Below are positions 25,112 through 33,445 of a stretch of DNA of 64,000 bases, in pieces. Origin of the DNA: Lachnospiraceae bacterium UBA7196 (lineage in GTDB: Bacteria > Bacillota > Clostridia > Lachnospirales > Lachnospiraceae); the NCBI GenBank assembly GCA_002490835.1, contig DKUU01000025.1, positions 1 to 64,000 on the forward strand, given 5' to 3'. Numbering within the stretch: position 1 is the stretch's first letter; every line of letters starts with the position of its first letter. Made by a program: the position numbers and the translations under genes. The notes beneath the pieces are model-generated. The model was not told the DNA's origin and ran no database searches. It worked only from the letters and a program-made list of their open reading frames with translations.

Positions 25112-26590
25112 CTACTGTAACAGTTGTAATACCTGTGAAGGCCTCTCGTTGGCCTGCGCGAGCATGGAGACCGCCGCCTGAGAGATTACCTGCTCCGTGG
25201 TGTAATTCGTCATCTCCTCCGCCATATCCACATCCATGATACGGGAGTAGGAAGCCGTCATATTCTCGTTCGATACCGCCAGATTGTTGATCGTATGCTC
25301 TAAACGGTTCTGGTAAGCGCCCAGTCTGCTGCGCGCATCCGATACATAAAGGATCGCGTTTTTGATCGTTTTATTTGCGTCGGCGCACTCCTCGACCGTG
25401 GTCATACGCATATCTTCCATATCCATTCTGGCTAAAGAAATGGTGGGAATACGGATCGCAAGCTGCTGGCCCTCGTTTGCACCGGTCTGGATATCCATGG
25501 CACCAATCCCTGTGATATCGAGAATCAGACACTTTTTATAGGGTTCATCCCCCGCTGTGGTCGTATCGGCCTGTACCTGCTGCGTTAACTGATCCGGATC
25601 CGTCGGATCTGTCGGATCGGCCGGCGTATCCGCAGGTTTTACGCTCAGTTCTAAATGAAAACCGCTGTCATTGGTAAAAACGATCTTATCCTCTTTATTA
25701 TCCGGATCATAAGTGACGGAAGATACCTTGAGATCTGACGGGATATCCGCTCCTTGGGCCGCCTGCAGCGCCGCCGCGGTAGCTTCCTCATCTAACTTAC
25801 GCGGCAGCCATGCTGATGCCTCAGTATCATACTTAAAATTATATACCGGCTGAAACGACGGCACTGTGACCGTACCCTCTTCCACCATGTTGCCGCCAAC
25901 GGGCTTTCCGTTTTCATCTTTGGTAACTGCGATTTCAATGGTCAGCTTAAAGTCCATCGGACCCGTCATCGTAATCTTGGTTTCCGTTGTATCGGAAATC
26001 TCTACTGTCTTCGGAAATTCCGCACTGGAAATCTTCGTTTCTTCCTTGTCGATTTTACCATTGTCGTCAAAGACCACGTCTAACTCGTCAATGACATATT
26101 TCTTGGCGATCACTTCATCCGAATAATAATCTACCCGAACGTTATGGTCATTCGTATATCCCCGCAAATCAAAAGTACCGTCCAGAAGAGTCTGTCCGTT
26201 AAACTGCGTATCCGTGGAAATACGGGTAATTTCCTGCTTAAGCTGCTTACACTCCGCCTCCAGTGTCATACGATCCGTAGTGGTAAGAGTCCCCGTCTCG
26301 CCCTTAACTGCCAGTTCATTCATTCTCTGCAGCATTTCATGTACTTCCGTCAAGGCGCCGTCCGCCGTCTCAATCACGGAAATACCATTGTTTGAATTCT
26401 GGGTCGCCGAGCCAATACCTGTAATCTGCGTGTTCATCCTTCTGCCGATCGCGTAACCGGAAGGGTTATCCTTAGAAGCCGTAACCTTAAGACCGGATGA
26501 AAGCCTCCCCAGAGACTTGGACACCTTATTGTCTGATGCATTCAGTGCATTGCTTGCGCGCATTGCCGGCGCGTTATAACTGATTTTCAT
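25112..26590 (-). CDS. Flagellin 1
   Basis: 492 residues. The conserved N-terminal D0/D1 (NALNASDNKVSKSLGRLSSG) and C-terminal D1/D0 (NRLEHTINNLAVSNENMTA ... SMLAQANERPSQVLQLLQ) frame a ~220-residue variable centre containing a DPTDPTDPD linker. AGGAAAAGGT precedes ATG. FliS follows. It is 37 bp after the FliK-like gene, so it may share the sigma-28-like promoter at 29866-29892. Confidence 0.95.
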   Translation of the reverse strand: MKISYNAPAMRASNALNASDNKVSKSLGRLSSGLKVTASKDNPSGYAIGRRMNTQITGIGSATQNSNNGISVIETADGALTEVHEMLQRMNELAVKGETGTLTTTDRMTLEAECKQLKQEITRISTDTQFNGQTLLDGTFDLRGYTNDHNVRVDYYSDEVIAKKYVIDELDVVFDDNGKIDKEETKISSAEFPKTVEISDTTETKITMTGPMDFKLTIEIAVTKDENGKPVGGNMVEEGTVTVPSFQPVYNFKYDTEASAWLPRKLDEEATAAALQAAQGADIPSDLKVSSVTYDPDNKEDKIVFTNDSGFHLELSVKPADTPADPTDPTDPDQLTQQVQADTTTAGDEPYKKCLILDITGIGAMDIQTGANEGQQLAIRIPTISLARMDMEDMRMTTVEECADANKTIKNAILYVSDARSRLGAYQNRLEHTINNLAVSNENMTASYSRIMDVDMAEEMTNYTTEQVISQAAVSMLAQANERPSQVLQLLQ

Positions 26591-26627
26591 ACCTTTTCCT
26601 CCATTTCAGTTCGTTCTTTTCCACTTT

Positions 26628-29600
26628 TTATGCTGTCAATGCCGTGATAAACGACTTTGCTATCAAGTACAGATCCGCCGTCTGTGCCTGTTCTCCGGAG
26701 AGCGTCTCATAATCCTCGTCCGCTATCTCCTTACTGTGAAGAATCGCCACATTGCCGGCCTGCGTTTCTCTGCCGTCCACACCCGAAATCACAAGGGACT
26801 GTTCCAACGCATCCTGCCTGCCCCGCAGCCAGTCTGTTCCCTTTGTGCTGTCACAGGCAATATAGCCCGATACAGTCTGCTCCTTTAAGGAAAAGCGCGC
26901 CGTGATCTGTCCAAACTCCGCTGTCTGCGCCGTAATACTCACCTTTCCTGCCTCGCTGCCGTGAAGAACCTTTAAGTTAATAGCCGCCAATTCGCCGCCG
27001 ATCTCCACCGGAATCCGGTAGTTTTCTTCTCTTGCGAGACTACCCGTCAGCGCAAGCTGTTTTTTGAAGCTCTGTAAGGCACGCAGATCCAGATAATTCA
27101 CCGTTTCCCCGATCGCCTCATCCAAAAGCTGCCCATAGCCCTCGTTCATCTCCTCGCAAGCTTCCTGCGCGCTGTCCTTGTCTGTCAGACGCTCAAGCAG
27201 CGTCTCCGCGCTTTGTCCTGCTTCGGAAGGATTCTTATCTTCCTCTAAATCACGCAATTTCCGATACAGTGCAGACGGCTTTTTACGAAGTGCCGCTGCT
27301 GCCTCCAGCGTATTAGCCGTCACCGGCTGCCTGTAAGCGATCAATTCCTGCACCACGGCCTGCTCGACATTCTCAAGTCCGCGGAAGGCTTGTAACTGTT
27401 CCTGTAAATAAGATTGCTCAAGATCCGCATCCGCCGTCTGCTCCCGCAATGTCTTCGCAAAAGCTTCCATAGACGTCTGCGCCTCCGGCTTCGCCTCTGC
27501 AAGCATCTCCGGCTCCAAAGAATCAGCGATCTCTCCTGCAAGCATATGGAAGTAACTCTCAGCCCCATCCGGGGATTGGTGTTCCTGTCCTCCGCTGGTA
27601 TTGCCGCCATCCGCCTTCTCTTCGCCAAGGTTCGGAAAACCTGCAAGAATCTGGTCCGTAATGGATTTCCCTGTATGCACTGCATCCACACCGCCAAACT
27701 CATCGTTTACCCGGTAATCCATACCCTGTTTTTTCGTACTGCGCATAGCCATCAGGAGATTGCTGAATGTAATCTCAGCCCCTTCCTTTAAAAGGCTGCC
27801 CACCGCCGCATCATCCGTTTTTTCGAGCTGTCGGAACATCCGATAGATGCCGATGTAAGCCTCTCTCTCCTGCTCGCTGACCGCGTGGCTTTTTTCTAAC
27901 TTATATAAATATTTACTGAATTTCTCATCATTCGCCGCATCGTCCGCGCCACTCTCATCCAAATACCGGTTGAGTTCCGAAATGGACATTTCGAGCGGAT
28001 TTTTCCCGTCCCGGATCGCCTGTAAAGATGCCGCCGGCGTCATTCTGCGAATGGTCTGCCGCAGTTCCATATCATATTTCTTTACGACATCCATATTGTC
28101 ATGGGTGATATCCATACTGTTGTAGCCTAAGATCCGTACCGCTTTACGATTTTCCTCGTTCGTCTCAAGACCCATATCTTTCAGGATATCGTCCACATTA
28201 CGGAATGCCTTGCGGATGGAATCTCCCAGATCTGCCCTCGGCGCTGTCATCAGCGTCTCGTAAGCTTCGCCCGCCGCTTCATAGGCAGCTCTGAGCGCCG
28301 TGCCGTTTGCATGTACGCTGTCAAGCGTAAACGCCGCCGTGCCGTCCACATACTGTCCCAGCACCGCCGCCGGCAGATAGGGAATCTCCGCTAACTTAAT
28401 CTGTACTTCGTCATATAATGCAGCTTTTTCGACCGCTGCTGCCGCATCGGACTCTCCAAACAGCTTCTGATTCTGTTCATGCTCCAGCTTCTTTAAGGCC
28501 TCTACCAGAGCTTCCAGCTCTGTAGTATCTATCGCACAGCCGCTTGCCATCAACTTTCGGTTCGCCTCAATGGTCATCATCAGACGAACCTCTTCAAGCT
28601 GCCGCCTCTGCGTAATTGCTGCCGGCGTATCAAACATCTCGGCGCCAAAGCCTGTTCTATCCTGTGCCGTCTGCTCCCGGTCTATCTCTTCCTGCGCCTT
28701 TGCCAGATTCCGCAGATTTAAAGGCTTTTCCTCCGCCACAGTACGGTCTACGGCCTCATCCGTGATCTTTCCGAATGCCTCTACATAGTCGGCGGCCTTT
28801 TCCAAGGCGCTCCTGCCGTCAGCCAGATTCGCGTCCCCCGCCTTTTTCCCGTCAGAGATGGCTGCCGCTATCGCTAATAAAAATTCTTCTCTGCTCTTCG
28901 GCTGACCAGACTGGTCGACCTGATGGAGAACTTCCATCGTTTCCGCTGTCAAAGGCACACCTACACTGATCAGCCACTGTGCTCTCTGCACATTCTCCGC
29001 ATTGTCCTCAAGTCCGGCCTCCTCCAGAATGCGCCCGATCTGGGGACTAAGCTGCTCCCAATTATAATCTTCCGCCTTTTTCGCGTAGTAGCCGGTATTG
29101 TCCGCCTGATAATAACCGTGGCCCTGACGGCTGCTGTCAGAAGCCGCGCTGTGGCCAGCCAGATAAAGATTATCAATAGTGGGTTCCATGCGGTTCTCCA
29201 CCATATATTTAACAGCACCCTCGTCCGGCTCTCCTGTCTGCATGGCTCTCTCAAAGGCATCTTTCGCCGCCCGCGCATTCTCCTCCGTAAGCGGAATGTC
29301 ATGCGCCGCAAACTGCCTCGCAAGCTCCTGTGCAAAGGCCTCGCTCCCCGTAATCTGCGCCAGCGTATCTGCATCCAGATTATCGGTGTAGCCCGTTACC
29401 TGCGTACCGCCCTTTATGAGCGCCGCCTTGATTGTGTCGACAATGGTGACAACTTCTTTGATCTCCATATTGCCGGGATGATAGCCTTCCTGCTGTAAGC
29501 GGGAAAAATCTTCCCCGGACATAGTATTAGACATCACTGTCATAAAGTCTGTCTGCGTGGCCACGTCAATCGCCGCCGCATCCTGCATAACCTCTTCTGC

Positions 29601-29792
29601 GGTCTTTCCGTGACCCCCGTAAGCGTTGTTATCCATAACTTTGCCAGAAATGTCTAATGCGTAATCACCCGTACGTTCCATCGTGGAGTTAAATCCGGAG
29701 GATTTTACTCCTGTCGTCCGAGTGTCCCGATATGAAGTTGTCGCCTTGTCTACATTTTGGTTGACTGTGTTGTGGTCAAAAGTGATCTTCAT
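26628..29792 (-). CDS. Large FliK-like flagellar-locus protein (DUF6240-type)
   Basis: 1054 residues, soluble, highly helical. Its central part carries repeated segments with the pattern x-N-x-E-N-x-x-x-A (for example LTEENARAAKDAF, DNAENVQRAQWL, ETNEENRKAVRIL). The C-terminal ~130 residues resemble the FliK hook-length C-domain: IPVEIGGELAAINLKVL ... ITARFSLKEQTVSGYIACD. Many Lachnospiraceae flagellar loci encode a DUF6240 protein (name from memory). GAGGTAAG precedes ATG. It lies in front of flagellin 1 behind a sigma-28-like promoter. A hook-length or export-substrate-switch role is an inference. Confidence 0.65.
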   Translation of the reverse strand: MKITFDHNTVNQNVDKATTSYRDTRTTGVKSSGFNSTMERTGDYALDISGKVMDNNAYGGHGKTAEEVMQDAAAIDVATQTDFMTVMSNTMSGEDFSRLQQEGYHPGNMEIKEVVTIVDTIKAALIKGGTQVTGYTDNLDADTLAQITGSEAFAQELARQFAAHDIPLTEENARAAKDAFERAMQTGEPDEGAVKYMVENRMEPTIDNLYLAGHSAASDSSRQGHGYYQADNTGYYAKKAEDYNWEQLSPQIGRILEEAGLEDNAENVQRAQWLISVGVPLTAETMEVLHQVDQSGQPKSREEFLLAIAAAISDGKKAGDANLADGRSALEKAADYVEAFGKITDEAVDRTVAEEKPLNLRNLAKAQEEIDREQTAQDRTGFGAEMFDTPAAITQRRQLEEVRLMMTIEANRKLMASGCAIDTTELEALVEALKKLEHEQNQKLFGESDAAAAVEKAALYDEVQIKLAEIPYLPAAVLGQYVDGTAAFTLDSVHANGTALRAAYEAAGEAYETLMTAPRADLGDSIRKAFRNVDDILKDMGLETNEENRKAVRILGYNSMDITHDNMDVVKKYDMELRQTIRRMTPAASLQAIRDGKNPLEMSISELNRYLDESGADDAANDEKFSKYLYKLEKSHAVSEQEREAYIGIYRMFRQLEKTDDAAVGSLLKEGAEITFSNLLMAMRSTKKQGMDYRVNDEFGGVDAVHTGKSITDQILAGFPNLGEEKADGGNTSGGQEHQSPDGAESYFHMLAGEIADSLEPEMLAEAKPEAQTSMEAFAKTLREQTADADLEQSYLQEQLQAFRGLENVEQAVVQELIAYRQPVTANTLEAAAALRKKPSALYRKLRDLEEDKNPSEAGQSAETLLERLTDKDSAQEACEEMNEGYGQLLDEAIGETVNYLDLRALQSFKKQLALTGSLAREENYRIPVEIGGELAAINLKVLHGSEAGKVSITAQTAEFGQITARFSLKEQTVSGYIACDSTKGTDWLRGRQDALEQSLVISGVDGRETQAGNVAILHSKEIADEDYETLSGEQAQTADLYLIAKSFITALTA

Positions 29793-29865
29793 GCTTACCT
29801 CATACCAAATGTAGTTTTTATTGCTGATACCATAATAAGAACGAATGCTCTCACATTCACCCTTT

Positions 29866-29892
29866 ATTTCGGCATGGTTTTTCTTTTTCTTA
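29866..29892 (-). promoter_or_regulatory. Sigma-28-like promoter (FliK-like/flagellin 1/fliS)
   Basis: Minus strand: TAAG (29892-29889), exactly 15 nt, then GCCGAAAT (29873-29866). This differs by one base per box from the flagellar consensus TAAA-N15-GCCGATAT. Confidence 0.65.
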
Positions 29893-29997
29893 ACCTTTTG
29901 CAGTATTTTGTCCCTTTTTTATCTAAAATACTGTGGCTGTTCATCTATGCATCCCTGAAAAGCCATTGGGTTTTGAGATTTTGGCTGCTATAGAAGC

Positions 29998-30025
29998 TAA
30001 ACTTTATCAATTAAAACACCGATAC
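29998..30025 (+). promoter_or_regulatory. Sigma-28-like promoter of flagellin 2
   Basis: TAAA (29998-30001), 16 nt, ACCGATAC (30018-30025), ~80 nt ahead of ATG at 30106. The spacer is one longer than consensus. Confidence 0.5.
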
Positions 30026-30105
30026 AACAGATAGTCATATACTCATTGGAAACGGACATTCTTATATTATCTATGATAGATTTCGAGAAGGAGATAAGAT
30101 AAAGC

Positions 30106-31506
30106 ATGGTTATTTCTCACAACTTACAGGCACTGAATACTTTACGGTTGACAAATGCAAACATCAGTGATTTTGCAGACTCTACAAAAAAGGTTTCTTC
30201 CGGCTACAGAATCGTAACCGTGGCTGACGATCCGGCCGGTCTTGCCCTTTCCGAAAAAATGCGCAGGCAGATCAGAGGTCTGAACAAAGGTGTGGAAAAT
30301 GCGAAAGAAGCTGTTAACTTATGTAAGATTGCCGATGGCGCTTTGAACGAAGTCACCGATATCATACAGCGGCTCAATAAATTGGCAGTACAGGCCGCAA
30401 ACGGCACAGAAGACGATACAGACCGACACTTTATCCAGCAGGAAGCAGATCAGCTCTTAAAGGAAATAGACCGTATCTCAGAAACTACGGTATATAATGA
30501 ATTGGCTATTTTTAGGGGAAAAGAGTTCGAAAATTCTGAGGGGAAGACTGTAATAAACCCGTCAACGAACGGCACCTTTTTTCAATTGTTTGGTAACAAC
30601 ATTTCTAAGACTGGTTATATGCAGGAAAAACTAGAACCGGATGATGTCACAAAATCTACCTCCCATTTAAAAGAAGGGAATCCTTATGTCAGCGTACATA
30701 TTGATATGGGGAAATTAGAGAGCATAAGCGACCTTTCCGGAACTACTTTTTTTGTAAACTGCTGTACAAACTGTTGTCCCACTACCGTTAGATTTACCGA
30801 TAATACCACTGTAACGCATTCCATGCAGCCGTCCGCGATGAATGAAAATCAATCGGCTCATGTACTGGATATCGGTATCAAAAAACCGGATGGGTCTTAC
30901 TATACCAATGCGAAAGAATTTAACCAGTATATCGTAGATTCATTATGTAAGTCCGAAAATAATATCAACCACGTGGAATTTGGCTATAAAGATTCCGTGT
31001 TATTTCTTTATGATATCGATAATAATGACTGGTCGCAATCTGCTAAGGAAATGGCCTATTTTTGTGATATGGAGATCGGCACCGTCTATCCTCCCCTGCC
31101 GATCGGCATAGATGACGAATTATGGATTCAATCAGGCTGCGAATATGATTCCGGTATCTGGCTGACAATCGGAAGAATGAATACCGAAATATTATCGCTT
31201 TCCGGATTTGATGTAACAACTGTAGAAAACGCGGAATACTCGATTACCCGCGCAAAAAACGCTTTGCAGGCAGTTACGGAAAACCGCAGTAATATCGGCG
31301 CGCAGCAGAACCGTCTGGAGCATACGATATACAATGAAGAAAATATTATCGAAAAACTGGGCGCATCAGAATCCCGCATCCGTGATACGGATATGTCTAC
31401 GGAAATGATAAGATATTCTAATCTAAACATTGTCCTTAAAGCCGGGCACACTATGATCGCGGAAGCGAATAAAAATATTGAAAAGCTATTGACTGTATTA
31501 CAATAA
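30106..31506 (+). CDS. Flagellin 2 with a cysteine-rich centre
   Basis: 466 residues. The N-terminal D0/D1 (MVISHNLQALNTLRLTNANI) and C-terminal D1/D0 (QNRLEHTIYNEENIIEKLGA) are conserved. The middle is different from flagellin 1 and carries CCTNCC near residues 217-222 plus further cysteines, which is rare in flagellins. AAGGAGAT lies before ATG. It is transcribed divergently from the other flagellar genes and is the only plus-strand flagellar gene here. It could be a minor filament or sheath-type flagellin. Confidence 0.9.
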   Translation: MVISHNLQALNTLRLTNANISDFADSTKKVSSGYRIVTVADDPAGLALSEKMRRQIRGLNKGVENAKEAVNLCKIADGALNEVTDIIQRLNKLAVQAANGTEDDTDRHFIQQEADQLLKEIDRISETTVYNELAIFRGKEFENSEGKTVINPSTNGTFFQLFGNNISKTGYMQEKLEPDDVTKSTSHLKEGNPYVSVHIDMGKLESISDLSGTTFFVNCCTNCCPTTVRFTDNTTVTHSMQPSAMNENQSAHVLDIGIKKPDGSYYTNAKEFNQYIVDSLCKSENNINHVEFGYKDSVLFLYDIDNNDWSQSAKEMAYFCDMEIGTVYPPLPIGIDDELWIQSGCEYDSGIWLTIGRMNTEILSLSGFDVTTVENAEYSITRAKNALQAVTENRSNIGAQQNRLEHTIYNEENIIEKLGASESRIRDTDMSTEMIRYSNLNIVLKAGHTMIAEANKNIEKLLTVLQ

Positions 31507-31572
31507 CATCCTCATTTTGGCATAATTTGGTCCTTTTCTTAACGATTTCCGTTTGAAAGCTTTTTCAGCTTC

Positions 31573-31716
31573 TCAAGAAACGACTCGCAGAACGCCCGCT
31601 CCATTGCAATCAGTTTCCATGAAAGTCTTTGCCCCGGATGCGGCATTTCTTTCCGCCTTTCCTGCCTGATGCCACGCCATCTGATATCCTGCTGTTCCAA
31701 TCCCGATAACTCTCAT
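31573..31716 (-). pseudogene. Truncated ORF, possibly of a DUF6033-like protein
   Basis: GGAAGGGA precedes ATG at 31716. The 47-residue product begins MRVIGIGTAGYQMAWHQAG and then passes into a short unrelated tail and a stop. This head resembles the N-terminus of small flagellar-locus proteins found in Lachnospiraceae (DUF6033-like, from memory), which are usually longer. It is probably a gene remnant. Confidence 0.4.
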
Positions 31717-31854
31717 TTTAATCCCTTCCAAAGATTATCCGCCATATGGTTAATGCTGTCCTCATTTTTTGTCTGGAGAAGCGAAAGCACATCCGCGTTT
31801 TTGCTTCCGCCTGCGCCGCCTCACGCTCACGTTTTGAGACAAGTACGTATACAT

Positions 31855-32157
31855 TCATCCCGTCACATATCTGCTTGCGTCCTCTTTTGTCATCTCATAC
31901 TTTTCCGCACATTTCTCTATGATGATATCATCAGAAACGCCTAATTCTCTACATATCTGTATCAGAGCGCGGATACCTTTTTCTATTCCTTCCTCGTACC
32001 ATTCAAGTTTCATTTGCTCAAACGCGTTGCACATATCATATCTCTCCTTCCCTTCTTCTATCACCCTGTGTCCCTCAGGTATTTTTATGTTCGCCGCCAC
32101 TTCCAGCATATCTCTGGTCTCGCTGTCTATCCGGCTGTAGGTCTCTCTGTTTTCCAT
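31855..32157 (-). pseudogene. C-terminal fragment of an Rpn/PD-(D/E)XK transposase-like nuclease
   Basis: 100 residues that look like the tail of Rpn-family recombination-promoting nucleases: YSRIDSETRDMLEVAANIKI, then DMCNAFEQMKLEWYEEGIEKG. The catalytic N-terminal nuclease domain (~200 residues) is absent upstream, where a terminator and the bile salt hydrolase gene follow instead. A short intact gene is possible but the fragment reading is more likely. Confidence 0.55.
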
Positions 32158-32184
32158 TTACTTTGCTGCATATTTGTACATAAT

Positions 32185-32214
32185 AAAAATCCCACACAAT
32201 AATGTGGGATTTTA
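32185..32214. terminator. Bidirectional terminator after bile salt hydrolase
   Basis: AAAATCCCACA-N6-TGTGGGATTTT, perfect arms with A/T runs on both sides. It ends the minus-strand bile salt hydrolase transcript. Confidence 0.85.
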
Positions 32215-32237
32215 TAAACTGCAGCATGTTGATTCCT

Positions 32238-33212
32238 TCAATTCTGCATCCTGATCTGCTCCTCCTCGATCGCAGGATAGCGGATGATATCCTTGCCTTC
32301 CAGATCCTCCCTATGCATATCCACTCCTGTGATCTGGTGGTTATTATAAGCGGTGTAATAATAGATACCCTTGTCGGCATTGCAGCAGGAAGTATAGATG
32401 GTGACCTCGCACTTTCCGTCCTCCAGCACACAGCATCCCCGCTGCTGGTCCACTGAACTTAAGATATGAAAAAACTGGCTGACGCTCTCCAGCTCGCCGT
32501 CGCCGCAGTTGGAATTCATCTTCGTGAAGGCTGCTCTGACAAAACGCGACTGGGATGATAAATCTCCCGGCAGACCGATCCCTCCCATGCCGCGGCTGTA
32601 AGGCTCCAGTGTAAGCCCCGGCGCGAAATTATTAGCCGGCGCTTTCACCGACAGCGACATGTGATTACTAAGCGCAAACATCTGCATCGGAAACGGGGGA
32701 TTATTTGTGAGAACACCCACCGGATTCTCATGCACCAGAATACCTTCCGCCACCGACTCGATCACGACGCACTCCTCCTTGTCCGCAAGGATCCAATGAA
32801 GCTGCGCCACGGGAAGGTCTTCGCGGAAAGGGATATTCGTGATATTGATCCTTGCAAGAAGTTTCCTCGCCTCCTGCACTGTGGCACACCGTCCTAAAAG
32901 CCAAGGAATCAGTTCAAATTGGGCAATATTATCCTTCCCATCCTCCCGCTTTCGATAGACCGCATTTCCTACGAAATTCAAGCCCGCTATCCCCAGACCT
33001 TTCTCATTGACAGCGTCGTAATAGAGCGGGTAATCGTCTATCACGCAAGCCATACCGATGAGCGCAAAATGTCTCTTCATCTCTCCCGGTTCCAAAAAAC
33101 GAAAGGGATAATTTCTGGGCGTGATCGTTACCTCGTCCCCATAGGAAAACTCGTAGTCGAGCGTCCTTCCAAAATAGAAATCTTTCGTCTTATAAGTAGC
33201 TGCCGTACACAT
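32238..33212 (-). CDS. bsh: Bile salt hydrolase / choloylglycine hydrolase
   Basis: 324 residues after autocatalytic removal of Met, the usual size. The Ntn-hydrolase nucleophile Cys2 is exposed by MCTAAT; Arg16 and Asp19 (GRTLD), Asn of GLNFVG, Asn of LTNNPP and Arg of SRFVRAAF complete the active site. YSRGMGGIGLPGDLSS is typical of bile salt hydrolases rather than penicillin V acylases. AGGAGGAGAGGCGG precedes ATG at 33212; earlier in-frame codons would block N-terminal processing. It deconjugates glycine/taurine bile acids. Single-gene unit. Confidence 0.93.
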   Translation of the reverse strand: MCTAATYKTKDFYFGRTLDYEFSYGDEVTITPRNYPFRFLEPGEMKRHFALIGMACVIDDYPLYYDAVNEKGLGIAGLNFVGNAVYRKREDGKDNIAQFELIPWLLGRCATVQEARKLLARINITNIPFREDLPVAQLHWILADKEECVVIESVAEGILVHENPVGVLTNNPPFPMQMFALSNHMSLSVKAPANNFAPGLTLEPYSRGMGGIGLPGDLSSQSRFVRAAFTKMNSNCGDGELESVSQFFHILSSVDQQRGCCVLEDGKCEVTIYTSCCNADKGIYYYTAYNNHQITGVDMHREDLEGKDIIRYPAIEEEQIRMQN

Positions 33213-33374
33213 ACCGCCTCTCCTCCTTCCAATCCTTTCCAATCCATATTTTCCGCCTCACCGGCTCTGTGTTCCCCGTCTTTCTCTGTAAAACATGCAG
33301 AGATTCTGTGTTAAAAGCTTATGTAAGTTGCCTGCAAATGATTCGCCAAATGGGCACCTTCTCCAGAAACAGGT

Positions 33375-33418
33375 CTGAAAAGACCCGGCTGCCCCATTTT
33401 AACTGACAGCCGGGTCTG
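33375..33418 (-). terminator. Terminator of glgB
   Basis: Minus strand: AGACCCGGCTG pairs with CAGCCGGGTCT around a ~16-nt loop, followed by TTTT. It lies 28 bp after the glgB stop. Confidence 0.8.
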
Positions 33419-33445
33419 TTTCTTAGTTTTTAATATTCTATATTT

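Larger units (their letters stand above)
29793..30105. other. Divergent flagellar control region
   Basis: 313 bp between the FliK-like gene (-) and flagellin 2 (+). It holds two outward-facing sigma-28-like promoters (29866-29892 and 29998-30025) and the flagellin 2 ribosome binding site (AAGGAGAT, about 30088-30095). No other element is clear. Confidence 0.6.
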
